IMG/VR virus record: IMGVR_UViG_3300044638_008818 | Span: 1-38,407 of that record | Strand: one strand, 5' to 3' | Source of the DNA: a virus | DNA: 38,407 nucleotides | Part shown: positions 1-8,600 of the stretch, piece by piece | How positions within the stretch are numbered: the stretch's first letter is position 1 | Layout: each line of letters begins with the position of its first letter | Notes under the pieces: generated by a model | What the model was told of the DNA's origin: nothing | What the model saw: the letters and a program-made list of their open reading frames with translations, nothing else | Databases searched by the model: none | Translations under genes and position numbers: made by a program

Positions 1-359
1 ATTACAGCGTCATGCTCCAATGCAATTAAAGGTTTATTTTGTTCAATGCATTTGCACCACAAGGAAAAATGACTTAACAAGCAACATACTTCTGGTTTTG
101 TCAATTCGTGATTTACAAGACGAAGCCATTTAAGCCATGTAGCGTCTTGGCAATGTTCTGGGACTTTAATTCCTTCAACATTAGGATCAGTACCATCAAA
201 AGCATCGTAAATTTCGGCTTTTTGTCCTACTCTTTTACATGATTCAAGGCATCGAGAAGCTAATTTCTCTGATGTTTCATGACCACGAATGGTGATGATG
301 TAGGCTTTGTCTACTACTAGATCGTATTTTGCGTGTAGAGTTTCATTTAATATTTGCAT
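1..359 (-). CDS. Glycosyltransferase, GT25-like (partial, N-terminal 119 aa)
   Basis: The gene runs off the left edge, so only the N-terminal 119 residues are visible. It begins with a beta strand, DKAYIITIRGHE, then a helix, then AEIYDAFDGTDP, and reaches LTKPEVCCLLSHFSLW followed by PLIALEHDAV. This order (first strand, 'AxDG', 'LxxxExxCxLSH', 'LExDxv') is the GT25/LPS-type glycosyltransferase pattern; the last motif normally carries the metal-binding acidic residues. GT25 enzymes transfer hexoses in LPS synthesis and, in animals, galactose to collagen. The ATG at 359-357 shares one base with the stop of the upstream sulfotransferase gene, so the two are probably translationally coupled. 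The acceptor is unknown; the nearby collagen-like genes make a fibre plausible but unproven. Confidence 0.72.
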   Translation of the reverse strand, partial: MQILNETLHAKYDLVVDKAYIITIRGHETSEKLASRCLESCKRVGQKAEIYDAFDGTDPNVEGIKVPEHCQDATWLKWLRLVNHELTKPEVCCLLSHFSLWCKCIEQNKPLIALEHDAV

Positions 360-1150
360 TAGTACACCAGATTAAATTGATTATAATATTCAGTCAAATA
401 TGGCCCAAGTATCTCATCAGGAGGAGTGCTTGTCTTCTTTAAGATTGTTCTAATTAAATGTAAATTTTCTAATCCCCAAGCAGCATCCTTTTCTTCAGCA
501 CAAAAATTATGAATGTTTTCATAAAGATGACCCAAATAATGAGGCAAACCTAAAAAGTCATAAATTTGTTTCAACACAATGTCAGGCTTGTTTATCAAGT
601 TTTCATACTCAACAATATGCAAATTATCTCTATAATTTTTCAGTCCAAACTTCATGCTTTCATATGGAGATATAATGTATTCTTCCCATAAGCACTTGGC
701 ACGATTGCCAATGTTAATTGGTATTTTTTTTGATTTCAAATGATTGTCAATAAAATTATCAGATTGTTTGTTTTTTTCAATTAATTTAATATAAGAAGCA
801 ATTATTTCTGAAACTGGACGAACAGTACAAATTATTTTAGGTTCATCTGTTACAAATTTTTTCAAAGGAACCAAGTTTCGTGGATGACCACGATGTTTAT
901 CTAAAATATATTTCTTGTCTATATGCTTGTAAAAGCCTTCGATAATTCCTTTGTAAACATTAGCAGAAACTACATCTTTGTCATAGGTATATTTTTGTTC
1001 CAACAAGTTAAAATTCTGATTGGCAAAACAAAGTAAATCTAAAAGAGGACTAGTTGGAGTAACATGAAAATCTGGATTTTGACCTATGATCGAACCTAAA
1101 AGTGTCGATCCAGATCTTGGAAGACCAGATAAGAAAAATATTGTTTTCAA
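359..1150 (-). CDS. Sulfotransferase family protein
   Basis: This 263-residue protein opens with FFLSGLPRSGSTLLGSII (about residues 5-22). That is the 5'-phosphosulfate-binding loop of PAPS-dependent sulfotransferases, directly after the first strand as usual. KIICTVRPVSEIIASYIKL (about 105-123) matches the 3'-phosphate-binding region, with the typical Arg followed by Ser. The length fits a single-domain sulfotransferase. The family moves sulfate from PAPS to hydroxyls or amines of sugars, proteins or small molecules. It overlaps the TPR-glycosyltransferase upstream by four bases and the GT25-like gene downstream by one, so the three form a tight glycan-modification unit. The substrate cannot be read from sequence; a virion or host-surface glycan is inferred from context. 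Confidence 0.85.
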   Translation of the reverse strand: MKTIFFLSGLPRSGSTLLGSIIGQNPDFHVTPTSPLLDLLCFANQNFNLLEQKYTYDKDVVSANVYKGIIEGFYKHIDKKYILDKHRGHPRNLVPLKKFVTDEPKIICTVRPVSEIIASYIKLIEKNKQSDNFIDNHLKSKKIPINIGNRAKCLWEEYIISPYESMKFGLKNYRDNLHIVEYENLINKPDIVLKQIYDFLGLPHYLGHLYENIHNFCAEEKDAAWGLENLHLIRTILKKTSTPPDEILGPYLTEYYNQFNLVY

Positions 1151-2547
1151 TTCAAATACCCTAACAAATCTTTAAGTTTTGCCATGGGTTCATCCCAATT
1201 TCTTGGTTTTGTTTGCCTTAGCAATGTTACATTTTCACCATACCAAGGGCTTTTCTCTGCTGAGTGGCACCAAGTGTAATATGCTGAAATTGGTACAAAA
1301 ACATAAACCTTCTTGCCTTGTGATGCTGCCATATGAGCAATGCTTGTGCATGACGTAATAACAATGTCAAGATTACTGATCAATGCAAAAGTATCTTCAA
1401 TTGTTTCTAGCTTATCACTATAATCAACAACATTAGGGAAATCAACAGTTTCTTCTACTCCATCATCTCTTTGTAGACTAATGAAATGAGCATCAATATG
1501 ACCAATATTTGAATAAAGCTGAGAGACAGGATAGGATCGATGTAGATCTTGTTCGTAATTCTTACTTCCCTTCCAACGAATACCGATTTTCGGCTTATCT
1601 GTGTCAATTTTCCATTTGTTCTGAAATTCTGGACAAGGTTTTAGATATGGTTCTTTCCATAAATCGGCATAGCCAAGATTCAAATAAATTGGTAATTGCA
1701 TTGAATATGTCCACATGACATCAGGCATATGCAATACTTCTTCCAAATCTTGAATGACAGGATAGCCATTTTTTACAAAAAGATTAGTTATTCCTTGTCT
1801 ATCATTTTTTTTATTTTTCTGTGTAGCTTCATACCAATAGGCATTAATGCCACGTTCTTTCAAATGATTCATAAATCGAATATTGATGATCTCATCGCCG
1901 ATTCCTGCTTCGGCATAAACAACAAGATTTTTTACATCTGGAGAGCCTTGCCAAAATGGCAGATTCAAAGCATTATTTTTTGTGAATATTACTTCTGTAT
2001 TCCAAAGTTTCATCTTGGCTCCACCCAAGAGAAATTGCCTCATCCCTTTTTGGAATTTATCTTCATATAAATAATATGTTCCTAGATTGAATTTAATCTT
2101 ATCACGAATTTCTTCAGGAATATCATCGCTCAACAATGCGTTTTCAAGTATTTTTTGAGCTTCAGGTTTTCTGTTTAACAAATAAAGAGCATAAGACTTA
2201 TGAAGTTCAATCTCTCCAGATGATCCTGCTCCTTCATTAAAACCGATATAAGTCATCGCCTCTTCTGGCATATTGGCACTGTTGTAAACATTTATAAGAT
2301 TGTTTCTTGTTACAAATACATGTTGTGCGCTTGGAGCAACGGTTAAAGATGCCTTACCATGCTTTATTGATTTCTTATATTCTTTTATCTTAAAATAACA
2401 TTTAGATAAATTGTCATGTTGACCAAATAGTGAAGCTGATTCGGAAAAAGCATCAAGACATTTAATTGCAAGATCTTTATATCCAATTTTTTGAAGAGCA
2501 ATAATAAAAGGCTCTAGATCGCTTATGCCTTGTGGTTCTTGGCTCAT
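1147..2547 (-). CDS. TPR protein with GT9-like glycosyltransferase domain
   Basis: This 466-residue protein has two parts. Residues 1-180 are helical repeats of TPR type (for example KCYFKIKEYKKSIKHGKASL). The C-terminal half holds LVVYAEAGIGDEIINIRF (about 208-225), the GDE loop typical of GT9/heptosyltransferase-like folds, then PKIGIRWKGS and a nucleotide-sugar-binding stretch with DIVITSCTSIAHMAASQGK. TPR plus this GT-B domain is common in bacteria and phages that glycosylate surface or structural proteins. The start overlaps the 3' end of the upstream 101-residue gene by four bases, and its own end overlaps the sulfotransferase start. The donor sugar and acceptor are not identifiable. 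Confidence 0.82.
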   Translation of the reverse strand: MSQEPQGISDLEPFIIALQKIGYKDLAIKCLDAFSESASLFGQHDNLSKCYFKIKEYKKSIKHGKASLTVAPSAQHVFVTRNNLINVYNSANMPEEAMTYIGFNEGAGSSGEIELHKSYALYLLNRKPEAQKILENALLSDDIPEEIRDKIKFNLGTYYLYEDKFQKGMRQFLLGGAKMKLWNTEVIFTKNNALNLPFWQGSPDVKNLVVYAEAGIGDEIINIRFMNHLKERGINAYWYEATQKNKKNDRQGITNLFVKNGYPVIQDLEEVLHMPDVMWTYSMQLPIYLNLGYADLWKEPYLKPCPEFQNKWKIDTDKPKIGIRWKGSKNYEQDLHRSYPVSQLYSNIGHIDAHFISLQRDDGVEETVDFPNVVDYSDKLETIEDTFALISNLDIVITSCTSIAHMAASQGKKVYVFVPISAYYTWCHSAEKSPWYGENVTLLRQTKPRNWDEPMAKLKDLLGYLN

Positions 2548-2849
2548 AGGTTCCTGATGTATTGTTCGACTTTGTAGAAGTCCCCTACAATTCTACTGAT
2601 ACGGGAATCTTTATCTTTTTCCACTAACTCTTTGGATGGAACATTTTCACCCATATCTTGAATGAACTTCTCTATTCCAACTAAGTAAGACCATAGCCAA
2701 TATTTTCTATTTCTAAGCCTTTTTTCAACATCTTTGACATATGTCTTCCAAGGAATTTTCCATTTTTTGAAAACAACTACATACCTCTCCATCATCATAC
2801 GATTCTGCTCATCGTAAAATTCAAGTTCAAAATCAGGAGAATCCAACAT
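2544..2849 (-). CDS. Hypothetical protein downstream of UvsW-like gene
   Basis: This 101-residue, mostly helical and charged protein has no family I recognise. It is rich in Lys, Arg and Trp (KKWKIPWKTYVKDVEKRLRN) and its C-terminal third looks helical. It is translationally coupled on both sides: its ATG shares one base with the stop of the UvsW-like helicase, and its end overlaps the TPR-glycosyltransferase start by four bases. T4 also has a small gene, uvsW.1, directly after uvsW, but I see no sequence reason to equate them. A helicase accessory role is only a positional guess. Confidence 0.7.
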   Translation of the reverse strand: MLDSPDFELEFYDEQNRMMMERYVVVFKKWKIPWKTYVKDVEKRLRNRKYWLWSYLVGIEKFIQDMGENVPSKELVEKDKDSRISRIVGDFYKVEQYIRNL

Positions 2850-4294
2850 TAAAAGTCTATCTCCTTGATTTCAACATTATGACCTTCTTTCTTCAAAATT
2901 TCAATTCTTTTGTTGCTGTGATCTTCCAGATAATCATTAATTTCAAAAACAAAGTCAAAATAATTCAATCTTTCTTTGTCATCGGCTGTTCTTAATCCAC
3001 GACCCATACGCTGAATAATCATGTGATCAGCCTGACCACCAGCAGCATTAATTAAATTGTTTGGGTGAACATTGATTCCCGTATTAAAAATCTGCTGAGT
3101 TGCAATCGCAATTAAATCGCCCTTAGCCTTCTGCAATTCTTTAATTACTGACTTTCTGGTAACAGCATTGTCTTTGCCTTGAACCCAAAGACTGTTGGGA
3201 AGAAGCTTGTTCAAAGCATCTCCATGAGCAATACGATCAACTAGAATAAGAGTTCTACCTCTTAAACTCTTGGCAAGACGAGTTACAACATCATGAAAAT
3301 GAAAGCTTTCGGCAATTCCACGAGTTACTGCATCAATGTAAATGTCATGTGGAATCTTAGGCTCACGAATTGGATAGAATATACACTTGCTCTTTGCCAA
3401 AATTCCACGGTCTTGCAATTCAGAAGTAGTTAGAACTCCACCTTCTGCCGACTTAATCTTCAAGATTGGCCCGAAAAAACCACGAACATAAAATTTTTGA
3501 ACTTGGTCTTTACCACCAAATTTGAAAGGAGTTGCACTTACTGCAACACGAATATCAGCAGACTTGAGACGACGATAAACAGCTTTTGGCAAAGTACTCA
3601 TCATATCATGAATTTCATCAACAATAAGAACTTTGATTTTAGGCAATACTTTTTCCATTTTGGCAACAGATTGAACTGTTGCAACTGTTATCATACTTGG
3701 ATTTACACTTCCACCCCATAATGATCCAACATTAGGAAGACCCCACTTAACAAACTCATCGTAATTTTGTTGAGCCAAACTAGCCCTATTCTGCAAAACC
3801 AATGTAGGTGTATTAGGAGCAATAGTTTTAAGGATACCGAGCATTACCAATGATTTTCCAGCAGAAGTAGGAGCATAGATAACACCTCTGCGATGTTTGA
3901 CAACTTGATTAATCATTTCAACTTGGTAATCATAAAGCTCAAGAGACTTGATCTTGTCGCCAATACTGTTCGTTTCTGGAAGCCATTGATTAAGAAAAAG
4001 TTTGTCAACTTCTTGATAAGCGAATAGACTCTTAGTTCTCAAGTCTTCAACTGTATATTCTGTTTTGAAATGATTCAAGACAGCACTAACTTCAGGAAGC
4101 AAACCAGTCAAAAATTTACCTGTTTCTAATGCAAAAAAATTGATGAAGCCGTCCCACTTTTTCATCTTGTAGGCACGGTTGTGAAAGTAATTCTTATCAC
4201 GGAAACGTAATCTGTCCCACAACTCAGTTCTGATTTTCATATCATCAGACAAGAAAAAAGAATAATCATTGTTGATTCGGAGGATGTTGGTCAT
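2849..4294 (-). CDS. uvsW: UvsW-like superfamily 2 DNA helicase
   Basis: This 481-residue protein has the full SF2 motif set: a Q-motif region LELYDYQVEMI (about 118-128), Walker A APTSAGKS (141-148), ITVATVQSV (motif Ib), DEIH (226-229), VAVSATPF (motif III) and QRMGRGLR near 430 (motif VI). The roughly 115-residue N-terminal region before the motor and the overall length fit T4 UvsW (503 aa). UvsW unwinds R-loops and branched DNA and moves replication from origin-dependent to recombination-dependent mode. AGGAG lies about 10 bases before the ATG. RecA/UvsX-like and gp32-like genes elsewhere in the window support a T4-type recombination system. It heads the overlapping gene chain that continues into glycan genes. 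Confidence 0.88.
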   Translation of the reverse strand: MTNILRINNDYSFFLSDDMKIRTELWDRLRFRDKNYFHNRAYKMKKWDGFINFFALETGKFLTGLLPEVSAVLNHFKTEYTVEDLRTKSLFAYQEVDKLFLNQWLPETNSIGDKIKSLELYDYQVEMINQVVKHRRGVIYAPTSAGKSLVMLGILKTIAPNTPTLVLQNRASLAQQNYDEFVKWGLPNVGSLWGGSVNPSMITVATVQSVAKMEKVLPKIKVLIVDEIHDMMSTLPKAVYRRLKSADIRVAVSATPFKFGGKDQVQKFYVRGFFGPILKIKSAEGGVLTTSELQDRGILAKSKCIFYPIREPKIPHDIYIDAVTRGIAESFHFHDVVTRLAKSLRGRTLILVDRIAHGDALNKLLPNSLWVQGKDNAVTRKSVIKELQKAKGDLIAIATQQIFNTGINVHPNNLINAAGGQADHMIIQRMGRGLRTADDKERLNYFDFVFEINDYLEDHSNKRIEILKKEGHNVEIKEIDF

Positions 4295-4379
4295 CTTTTT
4301 TTAACTTCTCCTGAGATTGCACTTTTGCACGAGACTTAGTCAGACCAGATCTTGGTCCTGTAGTCTTCCTCTTTTTCAC
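4266..4379 (-). CDS. Possible small basic protein between exonuclease and uvsW
   Basis: A GTG at 4379-4377 overlaps the stop of the exonuclease gene (GTGA arrangement) and opens a 37-codon frame ending at 4266, inside the first codons of the UvsW-like gene. The product begins VKKRKTTGPRSGLTKSRAKV and is strongly basic, which could suit nucleic-acid binding. It fills an otherwise empty 81-base gap. Against it are the short length, the weak start codon and the overlap of about 29 bases with uvsW. It may simply be leader sequence. Confidence 0.3.
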   Translation of the reverse strand: MKKRKTTGPRSGLTKSRAKVQSQEKLKKDDQHPPNQQ

Positions 4380-5005
4380 CTTTTTTCTTCCGCAACACAT
4401 TCTTTATTTATCAACTTGTGTCTCAAAAGTTTAATCACAACTAAAGCGTCTTCAAGAGCAGTATGGGCAACTTCTCCTGCGATGCCTGCTCTTTCCATGC
4501 ATTTTTTCATGTCAGGAAGAGAATGATCATTTTCCAAATCAAAATACAATATAGCAGGATCTATAGAGCGATTAAGAAAGTAAATGCTTCCCCAATCCTT
4601 GATTTTTGATTTAAGGAAAGGAATGTCGAAAGAAGATAAATTCTTACCTGCTGGATTTATATAAATATTGCCATTTTTATCATTTTGATTATAACCATTT
4701 TTGAGAAAAAAGGCGGTAAGAGCGGTTGGCAAGTGATCTATGGGCATGAAATAAATGTCTTGGTCTGGGCAATATTCCAGATTTTTCTTTTTAGCCATAT
4801 CAATTTTTTTGAATATTTCTGAATGCATACTCAAAGCGAATGGATTACCCTTATAGTTATCCTGCATAAATATAGCTTGGAATCGAGGAAGTTCTTCAAG
4901 TGGTTTTGGGTTTTTCAAATCATCCAAAACAACAGCAAACTGTAATATGTCACAGTTTTCCTGAGAAAGACCTGTTGTTTCAATGTCAATGCTGGCGAAT
5001 TTCAC
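4376..5005 (-). CDS. DEDDh 3'-5' exonuclease (DnaQ-like)
   Basis: This 209-residue protein starts with FASIDIETTGLS (residues 3-14), the DxE motif ExoI of DnaQ-fold exonucleases. LSSFDIPFLKSKI (about 122-134) supplies the second Asp (ExoII). HTALEDALVVIKLL near 187-200 supplies His and Asp of ExoIII, placing it in the DEDDh class. Such enzymes act as polymerase proofreading subunits or as RNases and DNases. The family A polymerase in this window seems to lack exonuclease residues, so this could be its proofreader in trans; that is inference. It is the first gene of the leftward operon ending at the left edge, and a 118-base gap separates it from the divergent virion gene at 5124. Confidence 0.85.
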   Translation of the reverse strand: MKFASIDIETTGLSQENCDILQFAVVLDDLKNPKPLEELPRFQAIFMQDNYKGNPFALSMHSEIFKKIDMAKKKNLEYCPDQDIYFMPIDHLPTALTAFFLKNGYNQNDKNGNIYINPAGKNLSSFDIPFLKSKIKDWGSIYFLNRSIDPAILYFDLENDHSLPDMKKCMERAGIAGEVAHTALEDALVVIKLLRHKLINKECVAEEKR

Positions 5006-5123
5006 GATTTTGGCCTCATTAGAACGGTCTCCAAGTGCTTATTGTACAGGAGTTTTTGAGAAAATTCAAGAAGAATAAGTTTTGTGGCATCAAGTGCTAA
5101 ATATATAAGGAGAAAAGTCAAAT

Positions 5124-5663
5124 ATGGCTGATGATTACACAATACTTAATCCCGGCGTTGGCGGGGATGTCATGGATGAATCACTTGTGGTTTATCCATC
5201 GTCTCCGACCAATCGTAAAAGACCCCGTGTTGTCATTACAGGGGAAGGTATTGATGACATAGTCCCAGCGCAAGTGACTAATCCTATTGGAGATGAGTTC
5301 GGTTTAGTAACTCGGCCAATAGTTCCTAGTTATCCCGGGACTGAAGCAAATACGTTTGGAGATGTAGCTCTTGTTTTAACATCAACCGAAACAACAGTTG
5401 TTACTTATACTGTTCCAGCAGATAAAACATTTTATTTTATTGGGGTTAATGTTAGCGGAAACGCTAATGCGCTTTTTAAGCTTTATGTTGATGGCGATCC
5501 AGTTCTAGCTGGTCGTAGTTCAGTGGCAAATTTAACACTCAATTTAACTTACAGTTATTCTCCGATCAAAGTCCCAGAAGGAGTTACAATCGTTTTGAAA
5601 GTAACTCATGAAGCTTCTGTTGGTTGTGACTTTGAAGGAACCATACTTGGTTATATTCTGTAA
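5124..5663 (+). CDS. Putative virion structural protein
   Basis: This 179-residue protein begins MADDYTILNPGVGGDVMDE, an opening I associate with phage structural or adhesin-type proteins, although I cannot name the family. Residues 70-179 are predicted mostly beta, with alternating hydrophobic strands (TTVVTYTVPADKTFYFIGV, FKLYVDGDPVLAGR) like a small beta-sandwich or jelly-roll. There is no signal peptide or membrane segment. AAGGAG lies 13-18 bases before the ATG, which is somewhat long. It converges tail-to-tail with the giant collagen-like gene, leaving only three bases between the stops, so it belongs spatially to the virion-protein block. A capsid decoration or fibre-associated role is possible. 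Confidence 0.65.
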   Translation: MADDYTILNPGVGGDVMDESLVVYPSSPTNRKRPRVVITGEGIDDIVPAQVTNPIGDEFGLVTRPIVPSYPGTEANTFGDVALVLTSTETTVVTYTVPADKTFYFIGVNVSGNANALFKLYVDGDPVLAGRSSVANLTLNLTYSYSPIKVPEGVTIVLKVTHEASVGCDFEGTILGYIL

Positions 5664-5666
5664 AAT

Positions 5667-8600
5667 TTAACCTTCTCTCCATCTACTCCAGAATGTATTA
5701 TTCCTAACCATTTCTTCGTAGGTATGGGTTGCGAATCTCTTATGTGCAGCGCCAGCCCTTATTCCAGAAAGTCTCACTACCACTTCAATTTGATTATTGA
5801 TAAGCTTATCGCTTTCCACATCAATAATAATAAGATTGTCTCTCACATAAGCTCCAACAATAACTGGCATTGATGGAACAACACTTACAGGTTTTATTGT
5901 GTTAAAGGCACAAACTTGTAACAACCGATCATCAATAAATTTTGAAACATTTTCTGTTTTATGTCCAAGTCCACCAACCTTGAATATGACGATATCTTCA
6001 AATCTAACTTCTGGCATTTCTACACATATAAGCTCAACATATTCAGTTCCTTGAGAAGTAACAACAGGAAGGATCGCATACTTATCACCTTGTGGACCTT
6101 CTGCGCCTTGTGCGCCTTGTGCTCCGGCTGAACCTTGCAATCCAGAACCATTTTCGCCGGGAGGACCTTGTTCTCCTAGAGGACCCGGCTCACCTTGATC
6201 ACCTTGATCGCCTTGATCGCCTTTAGGCCCTTGTGCTCCTGTTTGGCCTTGAAATCCAGCTGGTCCACCTTGATTTCCTTGTGCCCCAATTGTACCCTGA
6301 TTTCCTTGATAACCTTGATAACCTTGATAACCTTGATTCCCTGTTATTCCTGTAAGTAAGCTATAAATTTCTTGATTTACTAATGCGTTTCCAGAAACAA
6401 AATTGACTGGAACTGAATAATAATCTATTGGAAATCCAGAATATCCCCCAGACTGGTAGCCAATGGGACTTCCATTTGAATTAAATATTGCTAAATTTGT
6501 TGTATTGTCGGATTCAATGTAAATGTAATTATTTACAATAAAATCTTCGATGTAATTTCCTTCATCTATACCGTTATAATCAACTTTTTTGATGTAAATC
6601 TGAGTTACATTACTTATTGTTGCATTATTAAAGTGAATATAACCAGCAGATGGAGCTTGATTACCATATACCGACTCATACTTATATTTTGGACCAAATA
6701 AAGATCCTTGATTTCCTTGAATGCCTTGAAATCCATCGGCAGGACCTTGAAAACCTTGATTTCCTTGGTTGCCTTGATATCCTTGTCTTCCTTGATATCC
6801 TTGTCTTCCTTGGTTACCTTGATATCCTTGGTTACCTTGATATCCTTGGTTACCTTGATATCCTTGAAATCCATCGGCAGGGCCTTGCAATCCCTGATTG
6901 CCTTGGAATCCTGCTCCTTGATTGCCTTGATTTCCTTGTTCTCCTTGATTTCCTTGGTTTCCTTGGAATCCTTGTCTTCCTTGTGCGCCTTGTCTTCCTT
7001 GAAAACCATTAGCTGGTCCTTGGAATCCTTGGCTTCCTACGTTGCCTTGACTGCCTTGAAATCCAAAAGGATATGCTTGATATCCCTGAGTTCCTTGGTT
7101 TCCTTGATAGCCTTGACCACCTGTTCCAGCAACACCTTGACTCCCTATTGATCCTTGATATCCTTGATATCCTTGATATCCTTGAAATCCATCAGCAGGA
7201 CCTTGTAATCCCTGATTGCCTTGTAGTCCAGTGCCTGTAATGCCTTGCGGTCCTTGAACACCAGATTCACCAGCATCTCCTTGATATCCCAAGTTTCCTT
7301 GATATCCTTGGAATCCTTGATTTCCTTGAAACCCTTGGAACCCTTGATTTCCTTGATAACCTTGGAATCCTTGGAATCCTTGATTTCCTTGATAGCCTTG
7401 TTCTCCCTGATGGCCTTGGAATCCTTGGAATCCTTGATTTCCCTGATAGCCTTGTTCTCCCTGATGACCTTGGAACCCTTGGAATCCTTGGTTTCCCTGA
7501 TAGCCTTGTTCTCCCTGATTTCCTTGGAACCCTTGGAATCCTTGATTTCCTTGATGGCCTTGGAATCCTTGGAATCCTTGATTTCCCTGATAGCCTTGTT
7601 CTCCCTGATGACCTTGGAACCCTTGATAGCCTTGGTTCCCTTGATAGCCTTGATTTCCTTGTAACCCTTGGAACCCTTGATAGCCTTGGCCTCCTTGGAA
7701 TCCATCGGGACTACCTTGCAGCCCTTGATTTCCTTGGTAACCTTGATTTCCTTGATAACCAGCCCCTTGTTCTCCCTGATTACCTTGATTTCCCTGAAAT
7801 CCTTGGAATCCTTGAAATCCTTGTTCTCCCTGATTGCCTTGATTTCCTTGGAACCCTTGATAGCCTTGGTTTCCCTGAAATCCTTGGAACCCTTGGAATC
7901 CTTGTTCTCCCTGATTGCCTTGATTTCCTTGGAACCCTTGATAGCCTTGGTTTCCCTGAAATCCTTGGAACCCTTGGAATCCTTGGTTTCCCTGATAGCC
8001 TTGTTCTCCCTGATTTCCTTGGAACCCTTGGAATCCTTGATTTCCTTGATGACCTTGAAACCCTTGGAATCCTTGATTTCCTTGATGACCTTGGAACCCT
8101 TGGAATCCTTGATTTCCTTGATAGCCTTGTTCTCCCTGATGACCTTGGAACCCTTGATAACCTTGGCCTCCTTGAAATCCATCGGGACTACCTTGCAGCC
8201 CTTGATTTCCTTGATTTCCCTGAAATCCTTGCAGCCCTTGATAACCTTGATAGCCTTGTAGCCCTTGATAACCTTGATGACCTTGATTTCCTTGGTAACC
8301 TTGGAATCCTTGAAACCCTTGGAATCCTTGATTTCCCTGATAGCCTTGGAATCCTTGAGATCCTTGAGCGCCAGTTATGCCTTGAGCGCCAGTAATTCCA
8401 ATAGTACCTTGGAATCCCTGAAATCCTTGATATCCCTGAAATCCTTGATATCCTTGGAACCCTTGATATCCTTGGAACCCTTGATATCCTTGGAACCCTT
8501 GATATCCTAGTCCTTGATATCCTTGGAACCCTTGAAAACCTTGATATCCTTGTTCACCTTGCAGACCTTGATAGCCTATTTGTCCTTGGTAACCAGTTAA

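Noticed and set aside
5082-5109. Sigma70 promoter for the 5124 gene
   Set aside because: The candidate -10 overlaps the Shine-Dalgarno site, so transcripts would lack it.
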